DNA of 64,000 bases from Euglena gracilis (lineage: Eukaryota > Euglenida > Euglenophyceae > Euglenales), in NCBI GenBank assembly GCA_039621445.1, contig CP154957.1:34378843-34442842 (forward strand), read 5' to 3'. This document shows, one piece after another, positions 37,291-50,680 of this stretch (within the stretch, counting starts at the first letter, position 1; each line of letters begins with the position of its first letter). The notes under the pieces were generated by a model. It was not told where the DNA came from. It saw nothing but the letters and a program-made list of their open reading frames with translations, and made no database searches. Made by a program: the position numbers and the translations under genes.

Positions 37291-39169
37291 GACGTTGCGC
37301 GGGGGCGGGGAACCGAAAGATGGTGGGGCTGCCACGGGGGAAAGACCACGGAATTGAGAACGTGCTGCGAACAGCAACGGCGGGTCAATCCAGTCCCCTT
37401 GACGGCCCCAAATTGAAATTCAGAGCAACAAATCCGTGTTGAACTCTGCGGAGCGAGGGTTAATCATCCAGAATTTGCAGGAATTCAGGGGGGGGGGATT
37501 GATATCGGAGGCCTTCGGGGAAACTGTGGAAAAATTGCGAGATTTGAGGAATTTGCTGGAAACTTGCGGGAAAATTGCGGAAATTTCAGGCTTGGGAATT
37601 AATAAGTTCCGCTGGAGGGGACTTATAAAAATTTCAGAAATATGGTCATTTTGCAACATGGGTATAAAAGTTTTTTCAGCCGCTTTTGGCATTTTTTTTC
37701 CCTAACAAAATGGTCAAAAAAACATGACTTTTGTAACTTTGGGAACATGCTGATTTTGGAAATATGGAATTTCTTTGGTGAAAAAAAACCAAAAAGCAAA
37801 AAAATTGCTGAAAACTTTGGTCTCAGGAATAAATCTGATCCAGGATGCGGAATTTTTTTCTAAGTCAAATTATTTCCCAGCAGAAATCGGGGGGGGGGGG
37901 ACCCAAAACAAGGCCCAGAAATTGCCAAATTTTGTCAAAGTCTGTCAATTTTGGCAAAATTGCAACAAAATATAATATAAGCACCTGGGTTTCCTTGTGA
38001 AACGTTTAAGGAATGGCCGGAACTCATTTTGCGTTCCATCTCAGGTTAATGTGGAAATTGCGAAAATTTCAGAAAATTGTGGAAAAATTGCGGGAAATTG
38101 TGGAAAATTGCGGCTATTGCAAAAACTGCGGTTCAATTTCCCCCCTGAGAAACTTGAGCCGAAGGCAACCACAATAAAAATATTCACACTCAGTTGAGGC
38201 TTCCTGCGAGCCCCGGCGGTTGGGGGGGGGCCTCGCGAAAGCAAGGAGGCTCTGGAGTTTGACGCCGGCGGTGGGTTAGTGGGGCGGGCATAAGCGCTGG
38301 AAAGGGGAGGGAGGGCAAATGGTGTGAAAGTGGAACAACTTAAAGACAGGGGTTGGTTCCCGGGTGGGTCCGTGGGGTGTGAGGGCTCTGGAGGGCCCCC
38401 GGGCTGGGATCATCACCGAGCCCCAAAGTTGGTTTGAGGTACTTCTGAGTACGACGTGTTTTCCTACTTGAAATGATGCACAATCGGCATTGGGAAAACT
38501 TGAGTTCGGAATGAAGCCTAACCCCCCCCCCCAGGGCATGGATGGGGAAGCCTTGAGGTGGTTAAAAAATTCGGACCCCCCCCTCCCGACAGGAGGGGGG
38601 GGGAGAAAAGGATGGGCACGGGCATGGACCCCCCCCCTCCATGATTCCACACCCGAAACTCCGGAGGGGGTTGCCCTCTTCCAGCACAGCAACAGATGTT
38701 TTCGTTTGGCGGCTCCCGTGCGAGCACGGGTTGGGGGCCCCGCAAAGGCCTGGAAATCGGGTGGGTTCGGAATCGGTCAAAAACCCCTGGCCTTTTCTTG
38801 AAAGGCAAGGGGGTTGGTGCGATCCAAAAATGCTCATTTTTTGAATTTTTCCCGGGGGGCTTGAAAGAACATGCCAACGCTGGGGCCGGGCGGGATCACC
38901 AACACCAGCCCAAAAGTTGGTTTGGGTTTGTTTTCCTTTTCCGGCGCGCAGCGCCGAAGAAAATTTTCTGCTATTTTTCGGCAACTGTCAAGGAGGGGGG
39001 GGGGGTGGGGGGTCCGGACCCCCACTCCCAACATCGATAGGGGGTGGGGGGGTGAGTCCGGGAAAACCCACCTACCCCTCTGGCTACGCACGTGTTTTTT
39101 CCTATGAAATGATGCACAATCGCCTCTCCTAATTGGGAAAACTTGAGTTCGGAATGAAGCCTAACCCCC

Positions 39170-39640
39170 CCAAATTCCTTTTCCTATTTCTTTGCCTTAT
39201 TTTTGGGTCCGTTGCTGGAAACCTCCAGGGGGGGGGTCCTATTTTGGATTATTTTCTTGACCGACCCGGGCCCAAAAAAAAACACCATTTTTCAGGTTCC
39301 CAAGAGCACCAAAAATTTTCTTGCCTTCCTCGCGCCTTTGCGCCCTGAGGCGTTTTTACTTGGTATTATCATTTGACAATCACAATGTTTTTTTCCCTTC
39401 AAAAATCTGAAATTTTTTTGAAATTTCATCATTTTTGTGTGTGAAATTGGGTTTTTTTTTTTTGGTAAGTTGGGGGAATATGTTTACATACCACCCCGGT
39501 GCTTCGCGCCGTTAGGGGGGGCTTATTTATGGGGGGGTCTTATTTTTGGACTTTTGCTCGATTGGCCCGGGGGGGGGTCTTATTTTTTGGGGGGGGTCTT
39601 ATTTTTGGGGGGGGTTCACATGTGGGCATTTTCAAGGAGC
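39170..39640 (-). repeat. Repeat R3 (AATAAGACCCCCC), inverted copy
   Basis: On the minus strand it matches 41360-41815 and 61195-61735: AAAATAAGACCCCCCC, GGCGCGAAGCGCCG, then GGGAACCTGAAAAATGGTG and CCGGGTCGGTCAAGAAAA. Confidence 0.85.
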
Positions 39641-40934
39641 AATACTTTTGGACCCTCTGGGCACCGATCAGGATAACAACAGGCAAATTAACCAGACCCA
39701 TTTTTCACCATCCCATCAGGCATCTGTGGTGTTTCAGGATTTGACAATTGACGAGCAACAGACGATTTTGTGGCACTCTCCGATTTTTGGATTCAATTCA
39801 ATCCAATTCAATTTTGAATTGTGTTCATGATTTTGATTTGGGTTGCACATACTTTTTGAGGAAGGAATTTTCGGACCCTCCAGAAATGCGCACCAAGGGG
39901 GGGAGAAAAGCCATGCAGCCTGTTTTTGGTTTGATCAGTGTGAGGGTTGCTGGGGGTGGGCGCATTGGGCGATGGTGGTGCACAGAGTCAGACTTCCTTT
40001 CACCCAAAGGCAGCCAAAGCATGCATAAGCTCCCAGATCGAAAATAAACCCACTTTGTAATGGGATTATATTTTGCTTCTTCCCTGACTGACTGATGCTG
40101 ATGTGTTTGGAAAATTTCGGACAAAACTTGGGGGGAACGCCAAATAATTGCTAAAAGAGATGAACGCAAAAAAGATGCTGTTCTAGCTGGGGAGGTGATT
40201 TTGCAAGCTGGGCGGAAAGGGGTGATCGAAAATGCATACCTTCAGCTTTGTAAGCTTGAAAATCTTCCAAAAATGGCGGGGTTTCCTGAAAATGAAAAAA
40301 AGCGGAGCGTTCTCCTGCAATCCTGATGAGACCTCCCCGCCATTTTGGGGCAACCCAAACCGTCTCCGGCACAGACCGGGAGGGAGGTTCTTGTTGTGGG
40401 GACAGGTGGTGCTTGGGAACGCAAAAAAAAAAACAAAACTGAAGACCTTTTGGTTTTTCTATCCACCAGATGGAGAATTGCAATTTCATAAAACTGCATC
40501 ATTCACCTGTTGTTCTCTGACCAGGCACCAAGCCCCATGCACCTCCCCCCAAGGCCAATGAACACTAAAATGAAGTCTAGATGGACTGGGTGGGGAACGT
40601 TTGGCATGGGCTTTTTCTTATCATTTGTATTGCTGTTAAAAAATTGACAAACTGGAAGGTGCAGACACCCCCTGTTCATTGGGCAAGGAGGTTCATTAGA
40701 CATGGGTGGAGGGAAAGAAAATGCCCAGAGGTTTGCTTTTCTGCTGAGCTGCAACACCTTCTGAAAAAAAGCATCAGCACCAAAGGAAGACTGGATATGA
40801 CAACGTTGCAATGGCGGTGTCCGGAACTGCCTTTCCGCAAGCAACGGGGCTGCAGTCACAGACGTTAAACCTGACAGGGGAAAAGGGTGGTAACGTTGGG
40901 CATTTCAGGCGTCACTACAAAAAATGTCCCCCAA

Positions 40935-42324
40935 CAGGCTTTTGCTTAAGGACCCCTGGTGGGATACTGGCTAGCCAATCGGCTTGACACTGGAAAAAAT
41001 GGACTAGCTAGACCCCCCTCCCCCCGGGGGGGGGGGGGGGGCCGGGGGTCCCCCAAAATAGAAAAAAAATTTTCCTCCAGCGCTGCGCACCGAGGTGTAA
41101 ATGAGGTTTTTACAGCGTGGCTAAAAATTATGGAAGACAGAAATTTTGGCAAAATACCAAAATTTTGCCATTTATTTTTTTCCTCGTAATTTTCTCAATC
41201 CGTCGGTTTCCGACGCCCTCTTGGGAAGCCGCAAACACAATGCTGGGGCGGCCATGCTTTGACTCCTCAGAGTCAATGAGGACACACTGTGTCTTCGTGG
41301 TCAGCAAAACAACTGTCACACACAAACTCGTCACAGAGAACGCATTTACGGGCTGTTTGTGTGCTAAACCCCCCCAAAAATAAGACCCCCCCCCAAAAAT
41401 AAGACCCCCCCTGGGCCTATCGAGCAAAAATCCAAAAATAAGACCCCCCAACATAAATAAGACCCCCCTTGACGGCGCGAAGCGCCGGGGACGGTGAAAT
41501 TTTTCCCTGAAAAATTACCAAAAACCCCAATTTCAAACACAAAAATGATGAAATTTCAAAAAATTTCAGATTTTGAAGTGCAAAAAACATCTTAAATGTC
41601 AAATTACACCAATTTACACATGGCGCGAAGCGCCGAAGAAAAATTTTTAGCAGTCTTGGGAACCTGAAAAATGGTGCTTTTTCGAGCCCGGGTCGATCAA
41701 GAAAAAATCCAAAAATAAGACCCCCCCCCAAAAATAAGACCCCCCCTGGAGGCTTCCAGCAACGGACCCAAAAATAAGACCCGGGTCTTATTTTTTGGGG
41801 GGGTTTACATTCACAAAGATGTGTGGGCTCAGCACAAAAGGATGCTTTGAGGCAGGGCGGTTCTTAAGCAAATAAAAAAAAAAACTCATGGTGAATTCAT
41901 GGCTAAAGAGGAGAGAAAGGAAAACTAAAAATTCCTTCTTTTAATAAGGAGAGGAAAGAAAGAAATTTTTTTGAAAAAACCAGATTTTGCCAAAATTATT
42001 TTTTCCAAAATAAAAATTTTGCCAAAATTCTTTCCTCGTAATTTTTTTTGCTGTAATTTTTGTCTTCCGTAATTTTTAGCCACACTGTAATAGGTTTTTG
42101 GCTGATTTTGTTCCAAAAATTCCCAAAATGGCCCAAAACGGGCATTTTTGGCCATTTTTGGGGGTCCCAAAAAAAAATTTCCGGCGCTTTGCGCCGGTCA
42201 TGGAAAAAAATTTTCCACCAGACCCCCCCCCCCAGGGGGGTCTGCTAGAAATCCCACTAGCCAAATTTGGACTAGCTGCAGTCCACCCCCGGGGGGGTAC
42301 TGCAATCCCTTAAGCAGAAGCCTG
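40935..42324. mobile_element. hAT-like MITE A4, 1.39 kb with nested R3
   Basis: Termini CAGGCTTTTGCTTAAGGACC and CCCTTAAGCAGAAGCCTG as in A3. Flanks TCCCCCAA/GTCCCCAA match in 7 of 8. The interior holds R3 (41360-41815), which explains the extra length. No transposase frame. Confidence 0.8.
41360..41815 (+). repeat. Repeat R3, direct copy nested in MITE A4
   Basis: Blocks of AAAATAAGACCCCCCC at both ends, GGCGCGAAGCGCCG twice, and the GGGAACCTGAAAAATG core. Confidence 0.85.
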
Positions 42325-42839
42325 GTCCCCAAGCATCATAAAAAATGTTTTGGGGAATTTTGGTATTTTGGGCTATTTTGGAATGGTGGATTTCGACCTT
42401 TGACCTTCGGATTCCTTGATCTATTAAACTTCGGCTGACCAAGCAAACCAGATTGTACTAACCCCGGGGGGTTTATAAAATGGGGGGGTGACATTTCAGC
42501 CCCCCCCCCCGCCCAACGACTGGGTTCCCACAGCCCCTGATGAGGGGGGTGGTCAACGCGCCCTGACGTGCAACCCGTGCTGGGGGTTCAGTAAATAGGG
42601 GTGGTCGGTGAGCAAGCGGTCACAGGCAATCTGTTGTGAGGCACTTTGAAAACTTACCATTCTCCACAAGAAACCCACCAAAAAAAAGAGTTGCAAAATT
42701 GCAAACAATGCCTGGTGCGCATTCCCTTCCCTGTCCCAAAATGCGCAAAACCAGCTCAACAAAACTTAAATTAAATACTACAATATAAAGACCTCATGAT
42801 CATTTCATAAAAAAGACAATTTTGCATAAGATTGATGCA

Positions 42840-42982
42840 ATACATATGTATACATATATACATACACACATACATACATATATACATACATACATACATA
42901 CATACATACATACTTAGATACATACATACATACATACATACATACATACATACATACATACATACATACATACATACATACA

Positions 42983-43015
<33 letters not shown>

Positions 43016-43025
43016 GTATATATAT
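42840..43025. repeat. CATA microsatellite
   Basis: ACAT units with TATA ends. Confidence 0.95.
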
Positions 43026-43346
43026 GGCGGGTGTGAACTTGGGTCCTCCCCTACCACCCCTAACCCTAACCCCAACCCTAACCCAAATCTGGGGGGGAAC
43101 AAATTCACCCTCGCCATATTTTATGTACATATTTCAAATTGTTTAAATCACATCATCCTAGTCATTTCCTGGTTCACTTTGAAACTTTCTTCAAAAATGC
43201 AAAAAAAATGGTCACTGAGCAGCACCAAATTGTTGTTGTTGTTGTTGTTATTGAAATTATTGTTGAATACTTGCCGTTTTAGTGAGTGTCATCAACCTTC
43301 AATTTGTGCATCCGCTGCGGCCGCAGAGAGGTGCAGAGGTGGACAC

Positions 43347-43480
43347 CGGAATGGGCCGGCTGCCGCATCTTCGCCCCCGGCCCCCAGCATGGCCAGCCAG
43401 GAGCCGACCGCCACCTCCGCCAGCCCTTGCACGTGCTGCAGCAGCACCTCCGGGTGGGCCTGGGAGAAGGCGTACGCCGC
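43347..43480 (-). CDS. Probable exon, unidentified
   Basis: AYAFSQAHPEVLLQHVQGLA, EVAVGSWLAMLGAGGEDAAA GPF: helical, GC-rich, bounded by a conventional acceptor (CCTCCCCAG|CG) and donor (TTCCG|GTGTCC). No family recognised. It may be an exon of a gene between PEX6 and the zinc transporter. Confidence 0.45.
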
Positions 43481-43685
43481 TGGGGAGGCAGCCCGCAAGA
43501 CACACGTCCGCAGCGGGAGGGGGGAGGGGGGCTCCATGGGGGGCCGGAGGGGGGCCTCAGGCCGGGGGCGGGGACGTGTGGTGCCGGAGGGTGAGATGGC
43601 GATGGGGTGAGGGACGTGCCATTGACGGGAGAAGTGGCTGCGATGGGAGCAGAGCGACGGCGGAGCAGGAGTCACCTGCACTGAA

Positions 43686-43795
43686 CCTAAGCCAAACCCT
43701 TTCATTAATCTGGTAAATCTCTTTCTCTACAAATATCACCCTAACCCTATCCCTTTCATTAACCTAATAAATCCCTTTCTCTACAAACTCCTTTT
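43686..43795 (+). repeat. 59-bp tandem duplication joined by CCCTAACCCTAT
   Basis: CCCTTTCATTAA(T/C)CT through CTTTCTCTACAAA occurs twice, with a telomeric spacer, the same design as 18369-18590. Confidence 0.8.
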
Positions 43796-43939
43796 TGGTC
43801 GACCTTGGGATGCGTCATGATAACTGGGGGAAAAAATGGTGGAAAAGCATGCCTCAGCATTCCAAATCGGGATAAAAAGTCGGTTTTTGAACTCTGGGGG
43901 AATTCTGGGACAACAAGAAATAAAAAATTGGTAGGCCCT

Positions 43940-43992
43940 CTGTAGCCTAGATACAGATATAAATATAGATATAGATATAGATATATAGATAT

Positions 43993-44061
<69 letters not shown>

Positions 44062-44087
44062 TACACACACACACACACACGCACACC

Positions 44088-44125
<38 letters not shown>

Positions 44126-44155
44126 AATAAATATATATATATATATATATATATA
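43940..44155. repeat. GATA/GA/TA/CA compound microsatellite
   Basis: ATAGAT, GAGAGA, TATATA and CACACA blocks in succession. Confidence 0.95.
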
Positions 44156-44603
44156 ATAAACCCCCCCTGAATATAACGACGGGTCGTTATCTGACTTTTC
44201 AGTTGGTGGAAAATCCAGAGGGGGTCGTTATAAATGGGGGGTCGTTATCAGAGGGGGGCTTTGCTGTTTTCCCTACCGCAGCTATGTCTGACATGCTTTC
44301 TACCACCCTTGCTGGCTTTGTGTGTGGCACTGCTGAGCTTGAGGAGTCCGACAATGACGACCCTAACCACGCCCCCGTCCAAGCAGCGGTCGATCCGCTC
44401 ATACTTCAAGTAAACACTGGTGAGCCAGGACACTCTTACATGCACACTCTTACATGAGATGCATCATCTTACCCGTGCTTTCTGCTCTTTGTCAACCGTG
44501 GGTCATTATATTTCTTTTTTTTGGTGGAAATTCTAGGATGGGTTGTTATAAATGGGTTGGGTTCATTATCAGAGGGGGGTCGTTCTAAATGGGGGGGGGG
44601 GGT

Positions 44604-44632
44604 TCACACACACACACACACACACACATATA

Positions 44633-44686
<54 letters not shown>

Positions 44687-45316
44687 GATTCTACTTGGCC
44701 TGCACGCCAAGTAGAATCTCCAGGGGGGGGGGGTCCGAGTAGCATCCCCCGCGCCCGACCTTCCCCCGTTTCGGTCCCGCGGAGCCCCAAAAACGCGCCG
44801 GATCCGGGCCAAATTGGTCAGAATTTGGGAGATTTGGCACTTAATTTTGGAATGGAGAATGGGGTTAGGGTTAGGATCGGCGTGCTGAAAATTGGCACTT
44901 TTAGGGACAAAGTTAGGCCGGAAGTTAGGGTCGCCGTTTCGGAATATTTTTGGGTCGTCTTTTTGTCGTCATTTTGCCCAAAATCGACCCCCGATTCGGT
45001 CGGAAACCGTTGGAAATGCGGCCTAACCCCTCCCTAAATTCCCCGAAAGGGAGACCCGACGGGAATGCGGTCGTGCACCTAACCCTATTCCCAAAAATAA
45101 CCCGATTTTCTTCTCGAGGATCCGACGCGGGGGATGCTACACGGACCCCCCCCTGGAGATTCTACTTGGCCCGCGGGCCAAATAGAATCTCGCTGCCATA
45201 TATATGTATATATATATATATATACATGTATATATATATACATGTATATATATATACATATATATATATGTATATATGTATATATCTACATATATATATA
45301 TATATATATATATATC
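44604..45316. mobile_element. Foldback element F1 relative with TA microsatellite ends
   Basis: GATTCTACTTGGC(N)GCCAAGTAGAATCT hairpins at about 44688-44718 and 45156-45190 flank a body with GGGGTTAGGGTTAGG and GAAAATTGGCACTTTTAGG, homologous to F1 at 10822-11340. CA then TA microsatellite lies left (44604-44683) and TA microsatellite right (45198-45316). Confidence 0.65.
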
Positions 45317-45600
45317 TGGCAGCTCCCCACTATATGCCCCCCCCGGGGGGCATATAATGGGGAGGGGGGGTCAAAATATTTTTTTTTTGCGTTAATGATG
45401 GAGTAGGGTTAGGTGCGCGATTTAGGGTTAGGGTTAGGCCTAACTTATAGACGGGTGTTCGGTGTACAAGTTAGGCCTAACCCTAAGCCTAAGTCGCGCA
45501 CCTAACCCTATTCCATCATTAACGCAAAATTTTTTTGCCCCCCCCCCCCCAACTACAGGGCCCCCCCGGGGGGGCCTATAATGGGGAGCTGCCATCTATC
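45316..45600. mobile_element. Short F1-type foldback with inverted telomeric arms
   Basis: GGCAGCTCCCC...GGGGAGCTGCC outer ends. Inside, TAGGGTTAGGTGCGCGA and its complement TCGCGCACCTAACCCTA face each other across about 75 bp. Confidence 0.75.
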
Positions 45601-45702
45601 TATATTGGTCCGAACCCAAACCTACCCTTCACTAACCCCGTTGAGGGTTAGTGAAAGGCACTATGCACCCTGTGGCCAACTCGGTGTCAAATTTAGTACC
45701 CC

Positions 45703-45829
45703 ACATACATACATACATACATACACACATACATACATACATACATACATACATACATACATACATACATACATACATACATACATACATACATACATAC
45801 ATACATACATACATACATACATACATACA

Positions 45830-45861
<32 letters not shown>

Positions 45862-45915
45862 CGTACATACACACACACATACATACATACATGCATACAT
45901 ACATATTTACATATA
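45703..45915. repeat. CATA microsatellite
   Basis: ACAT units, nearly pure. Confidence 0.97.
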
Positions 45916-46740
45916 TGGAAGCTCTACCTTTTGATAACCCCCGGGGATGTATCAAAATGGACACTTGGTTGGGGGGAAACGCAACATGGACCTTCAAAAA
46001 ATGCGACACAAAAAAATGCAAACAAACACAAAAACACAAATAAACGCAAATTCCATGTAAAATCCTTTAGGAGCTCCCCTGGGATATACCCTTTCCTCTG
46101 GAGAGGACTTCAGAATTGTTTTCTGCTTATTTTCAAAAAAATACACTTTTCCTAAAAATAAGCATTTGTGGACCAAAGAAAAAAAAAAGCAAAATTGACG
46201 AAAAATTGACAAAATTTTTGGTCTCTGGGGAAATGAGGACCAAAATGAGGAATGTTTCATGGTCAAAAGGTTTTCCAACAAACACCTAAAAAAAATCTCC
46301 CAGAAAAAAAACACATAAAAAAGCAAAAAACCCCCCCGCAAATTTGCCAAAATTGAAGCACAAAAAAAATCGCAAAAAAAAAAACGCATTTTGCGTCACC
46401 CCCCCCCTGCAGCATACCTGGGGTTAGTGAGGGCCTAGGGTTAGGGTTAAGACCAGGACGCGCATCCCGCCTTGCCAAAGGCGGCAGACAGGCAGGGGAA
46501 ATAAAGATAAAGGCTGCTGAACAGTCGGCCCCCACAAAAGACTTCGCCCTCCCAGCCTTTGGAGTGACTCTGAAAGGGGGGGTTCTAAGATTTGCGGTGC
46601 GGGCAGTGCCACCTGCGCAGGGGGAGACGCGTCGCGCGTGCGGCCACACATGGGCTGGCCAGTCCTACTCCTAACCCCACGCCTTCACCAACCCCAGGCA
46701 TACCGTGGCCAACTAAATGTCCACTTTGATACACCTGCCA

Positions 46741-46825
46741 TATGTTATATACATGTATATATATACATATATATGTATACATATAAACATCCATATATGC
46801 ATATATATATATATATACATATAAC
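46741..46825. repeat. TA/CATA microsatellite
   Basis: ATATATAC units next to a poly-C AAATATAAAACC element end. Confidence 0.9.
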
Positions 46826-47454
46826 CCCCCCCCAAATATAAAACCCCCCGGTTTTATATTCGGGCGGAAATTTCAACCCCCAGGGGGGTTTTATATTTGG
46901 GGGGGGGGGGTTGATTATTCTGTCGGAAAAATCAACTTCCTGGCGGGGTCCAGTGATCACTTTTTCGGTCCAGAAACACAAATATGCCCACCCTTGGGGG
47001 TCCAAACATTTCACTTTTCGGGCGAAGGAGCAAATTTCACATGATTTTGGTAAAAAAAATGTTCCCAAGTCTGCCAAAAATCACATTTTCAGGAGAGATT
47101 TTGTTGAATTTTTTTTCTTCCGGCACTTCGCGCCGGAGGGGGGATTTTATATTCGGGCGGAATGTCAAGTTCCTCAGGGGGGGGTTATATTTGGGGGGGG
47201 TTATATTTGGGGGGGTTTATGTGTGCAATGCAAAATATTTAAAAAATGATAAATAAATAAATAAACAAACAAATAAACAAACAAACAAATAAATAATGTT
47301 TTTTTATATAGTAAAATACAATATATTATATCGTACATAATAATGGACAAATACTATTTATAATACAATACGGTGTAATTATTACTTGTTTAACAAACAA
47401 CGCATGGTATTTGGTGTGTGCTTTTTTTTACTATACCTCCCCCCGGGTTTTGAC

Positions 47455-47878
47455 CAGGGTTCGATATAAGGACAGGTGGGGGGGGGTGGTCCGGACCCCC
47501 CCCTGCGGGCCAGGAGGGGGGGGGTGGGGGGGGACACCCCCCACCTAAACCAGGTGCGCGGTCAGGGTGGCCGAATTTTCGGCCCGGCGCGAAGCGCCGG
47601 GCCGAAAATTTTTGACCCCCCAAACGACCAAAAGTGCCATTTTGGACACTTTTTGGGCAAAAATGTGCCAAAAATGCAAAAAAGCGAAGCGCCGGAGGAA
47701 AAAATTGACCCTTTTTGGGGGGGGTCAATTTTTGCCCCCCAGGGTCGGTCCGGACCCCCCTTGCAGGTGGGGGGGGGGTGGTCCGGACCCCCCCCTGCGG
47801 GCCAGGAGGGAGGGGGGGGGGGGGGGGGAGACCCCCCCCCCACCTAAACCATGTACGCCCTCCTTATATCGAACCCTG
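47455..47878. mobile_element. hAT-like MITE B1, complete
   Basis: Starts CAGGGTTCGATATAAGGAC and ends CCTTATATCGAACCCTG, with a perfect 8-bp flank GTTTTGAC on both sides. 424 bp, non-coding, two GGCGC-GAA-GCGCC palindromes. Related left ends occur at 15563, 50372, 51832, 52873 and 58020. Confidence 0.92.
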
Positions 47879-49639
47879 GTTTTGACGGCATGTTTCGGTG
47901 TTCTCTGTTATTTCAGGAGCAGGGTTAGGGCTGCAACTGTTGATGAGAAAGGGATTAGTGAGGGTCGGGCCAGAATCAGGAGGTTCAAGCGAAATTGGGC
48001 TGAAATGAAAGCAGAATATAAGACTGAATTTGTGTGTTGCTGAATCCTAACCATAAATTCACTTCCCTGGGGGGCACTTTTTTGCGGGCCCAAACCCACC
48101 CACGACCCTGGGGGGGGTTGTGGGTGGGTGGGTTTTGACCCACCCCGGGTTAACCACCGCCACTTTCGACCATTCCTGGCCGACCCCATCCCTGGGGGGT
48201 CTGGAGCCCAAAACCAGTCAGTCACCGGGGGGGGGGGGGGTCAGAATTGGTCTGGTCCGCAACCTGGCTGGGAGGTGCTGGCTGGGGGGGGGAGGAAGAG
48301 TACTGGCTGGTTGGAAACCCCCTGGGTCCAGCTTAAGAAATTCCCTGTTACTATCTCAAGAGGTTTTCTTTGAAAACAGGTGGGTTTCGGTGAGCATTCA
48401 CTCAAAATGTCGATTTTGTGTCCTTGACGCTTGACGCCAAGAATCTGTTTCATCCTTTTTCACCTGTTCTGCTTCATCCTTTTTCATATTCAAAATAACT
48501 TGCGCGATTCACTCGTAAAGGTGTGCTCCAAGGGCTTTGAATCAAATCACAGGAACATCTGTTGTTTCAAGTTTTTTTTTGTTTCAAGTTGCCAGGCCTC
48601 CACCCACTCCTTGAGAACTCTTGTGGTGGACAAGGAATCAAAACCGATTGTGCTTCCCAACGTCTATTGCATTTTTTTGTCTCCCCCCTGCAACTGAACG
48701 GGTTCTTACAAACCCCAACCAGGGGGGTCATATGCACTGAACCCCCCCCACCTGCAACCCCTGACCAGGGGGGGGGGGTTCGGCACAGAGGTGGTTGGTG
48801 GGCAAGGGAGGGCAGGGTACTTCGAATCCCCCCAAAAACGTTTGTCACTGTCACATTCAACTTTATTCACCGGGAGGGGGGAATCCTGGGGGGGGCTGCT
48901 GACTGGAATTAAACCCGTCCAGCCGCCCTGCAGAAAAAAGAAACCAAAGCAAACGACCAGGCAACCGCATCGTCGATAAAATACGCGGCCATCAAACGTC
49001 ATTCGCCACAGCCAGCAGATGGGGACAACGTATGCGTCCAGAGGTGGCGGTGACAGGACTGTTTGGCTGACCGAGTCTGCCCTTAAGCGCAACATTGCAG
49101 TCAGGCTGTTGTTTAAGAACCCCCGGGGGAGGAGGAGGCACCCAACTACCCAAGTGTGGTGCGGGACCCCCAGGGGACCACCCCCCAAAAATCCAGGTGC
49201 CCAAAGGCATTCCCAAATTTTTATTTTGCAGCGCTTCGCACTGGAACCCAAACTGGCCTGGGGCCCACCCACCCAACCCCCCGAGGGTTCTTCCAGGTTA
49301 ATTCAGCCCAATGGCAGCCCACCACTTTCACTCCTCCTCACCTTCAAACATCAACATCACCCCCCCCCCCCAAGTGTAGCACCCCGGTGCTTGCTTTGGT
49401 GATAGAATATATTTTGAACGACTTGAGGTGCAAAAATGTGTTCAACAATGCACCTAAATGTTATTTATGGAGAAGTACGGTGAGTGGCGGCAACTTTTTG
49501 GGTCGATGAAATTTCCGACCAAATATAGAACCGAGGAGGTTCTCCATTCTGCTGACATTGGTACAATATCACAAACATGCACAAACACTGCTCACAGTGA
49601 TTGACACCTAGTCGGCTGATTCCGGGGACCCAACCTCCC

Positions 49640-49850
49640 ATGCTGACAGTTTGGCCGGCACCAAGGACGCTGACAGTTTCCTGGGTAGGGCATTTCAAGG
49701 GGAAACCAATGAAAGACCAACCTGACAGGTTGGCCAGTACTAGGACTCAAGGGACCCTGACAACTGCGTGTACTGACAGGTTGGCCGGTGACACCGTGGC
49801 AGTTTCCTGGGCGGGACCCTGACAAGTCCTCGGGCATTACCATTTCCCAA
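49640..49850 (+). repeat. Repeat R2, second copy
   Basis: TGACAGGTTGGCC(A/G)GTAC and CCCTGACAAGTCCTCGGG words in the same order as 32260-32550. Confidence 0.8.
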
Positions 49851-50369
49851 GAGAGGGGGGTAGGTGGGCATATAACATTATAAAACTCTTCATAACATCA
49901 GCAGGGTGAGTTTGCTTGTGAAAATACACACCAACCATCTGTATCGCCAAGGCAAGCGAAAAGGCAGACTGGTATGGGGAACGCACCGGGGTGAGGCTGC
50001 CATGGACGGGAATTTGAGGTTCACTGAAACGCACCGAGGACTGGGGGGGTGGCTCACAAGCAGGAAAATGACTCTGTTCGACGAGGAAGGAGAGGGTCAG
50101 AGAAGCCACAGCCCAGCATCGGGCCTCAAGGGATTGCCCCGAAGGCGCCAGCCTTCTGTTTATATCAGGGGTTGGCTTTGCCAAAAACCCCCTGGGGCTC
50201 TTCTTCCAGAATCAAACAGCTACCTCCCCCCCCTTGTCAGACGACCGGGTACCTCCAACCTGCGACCGGGGGGGGGGGGGTCATTAGACCCCCCTAACCT
50301 GCAACCTGCGACCGGGGGGTGGTCATTATAATGGGGTGGTCATATGACAGGGGGGGGGAGGGTACCACC

Positions 50370-50680
50370 AGCGTTCGATATAAGGACAGGTGGGGGGGTG
50401 GTCCGGGGGGGGGGGGGGGGGGGACACCCCCCCACCTAAGCAGTGGCGCGGTCCGGGTGACCGAAAATTTTTGACCCCCCAAAGCGACCAAAAGTGCCAT
50501 TTTGGGCACTTTTTGGGCAAAAATGTGCCAAAAATGCAAAAAAAAATCCGGCGCAAAGCGCCGGAGGAAAAAATTGACCCTTTTTTGGGGGGGGGTCCCG
50601 GGTACCCCCAGGGTCGGTCCGGACCTCCCTGGCAGGTGGGGGGTGGTCCGGACCCCCCCTGCGGGCCAGATGGCCAGGTA
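50370..50680 (+). mobile_element. Family-B MITE relative
   Basis: GTTCGATATAAGGACAGG left end and the same interior as B1 (GAAAATTTTTGACCCCCCAA, CGGCGCAAAGCGCCGG, GGTCGGTCCGGACC). The right terminus is not evident. Confidence 0.7.

Larger units (their letters stand above)
37300..43340. other. Gene-free repeat region
   Basis: GCGGAAATT-type arrays, MITE A4 with a nested repeat, AAAATAAGACCCCCCC blocks and poly-C/G hairpins. No supportable exon. Confidence 0.55.

Noticed and set aside
48950-49090. Minus-strand WRMTFDGRVFY stretch resembling a WW domain
   Set aside because: Only a few residues fit, the second Trp and Pro are missing, and the family-consistent part shifts frame.
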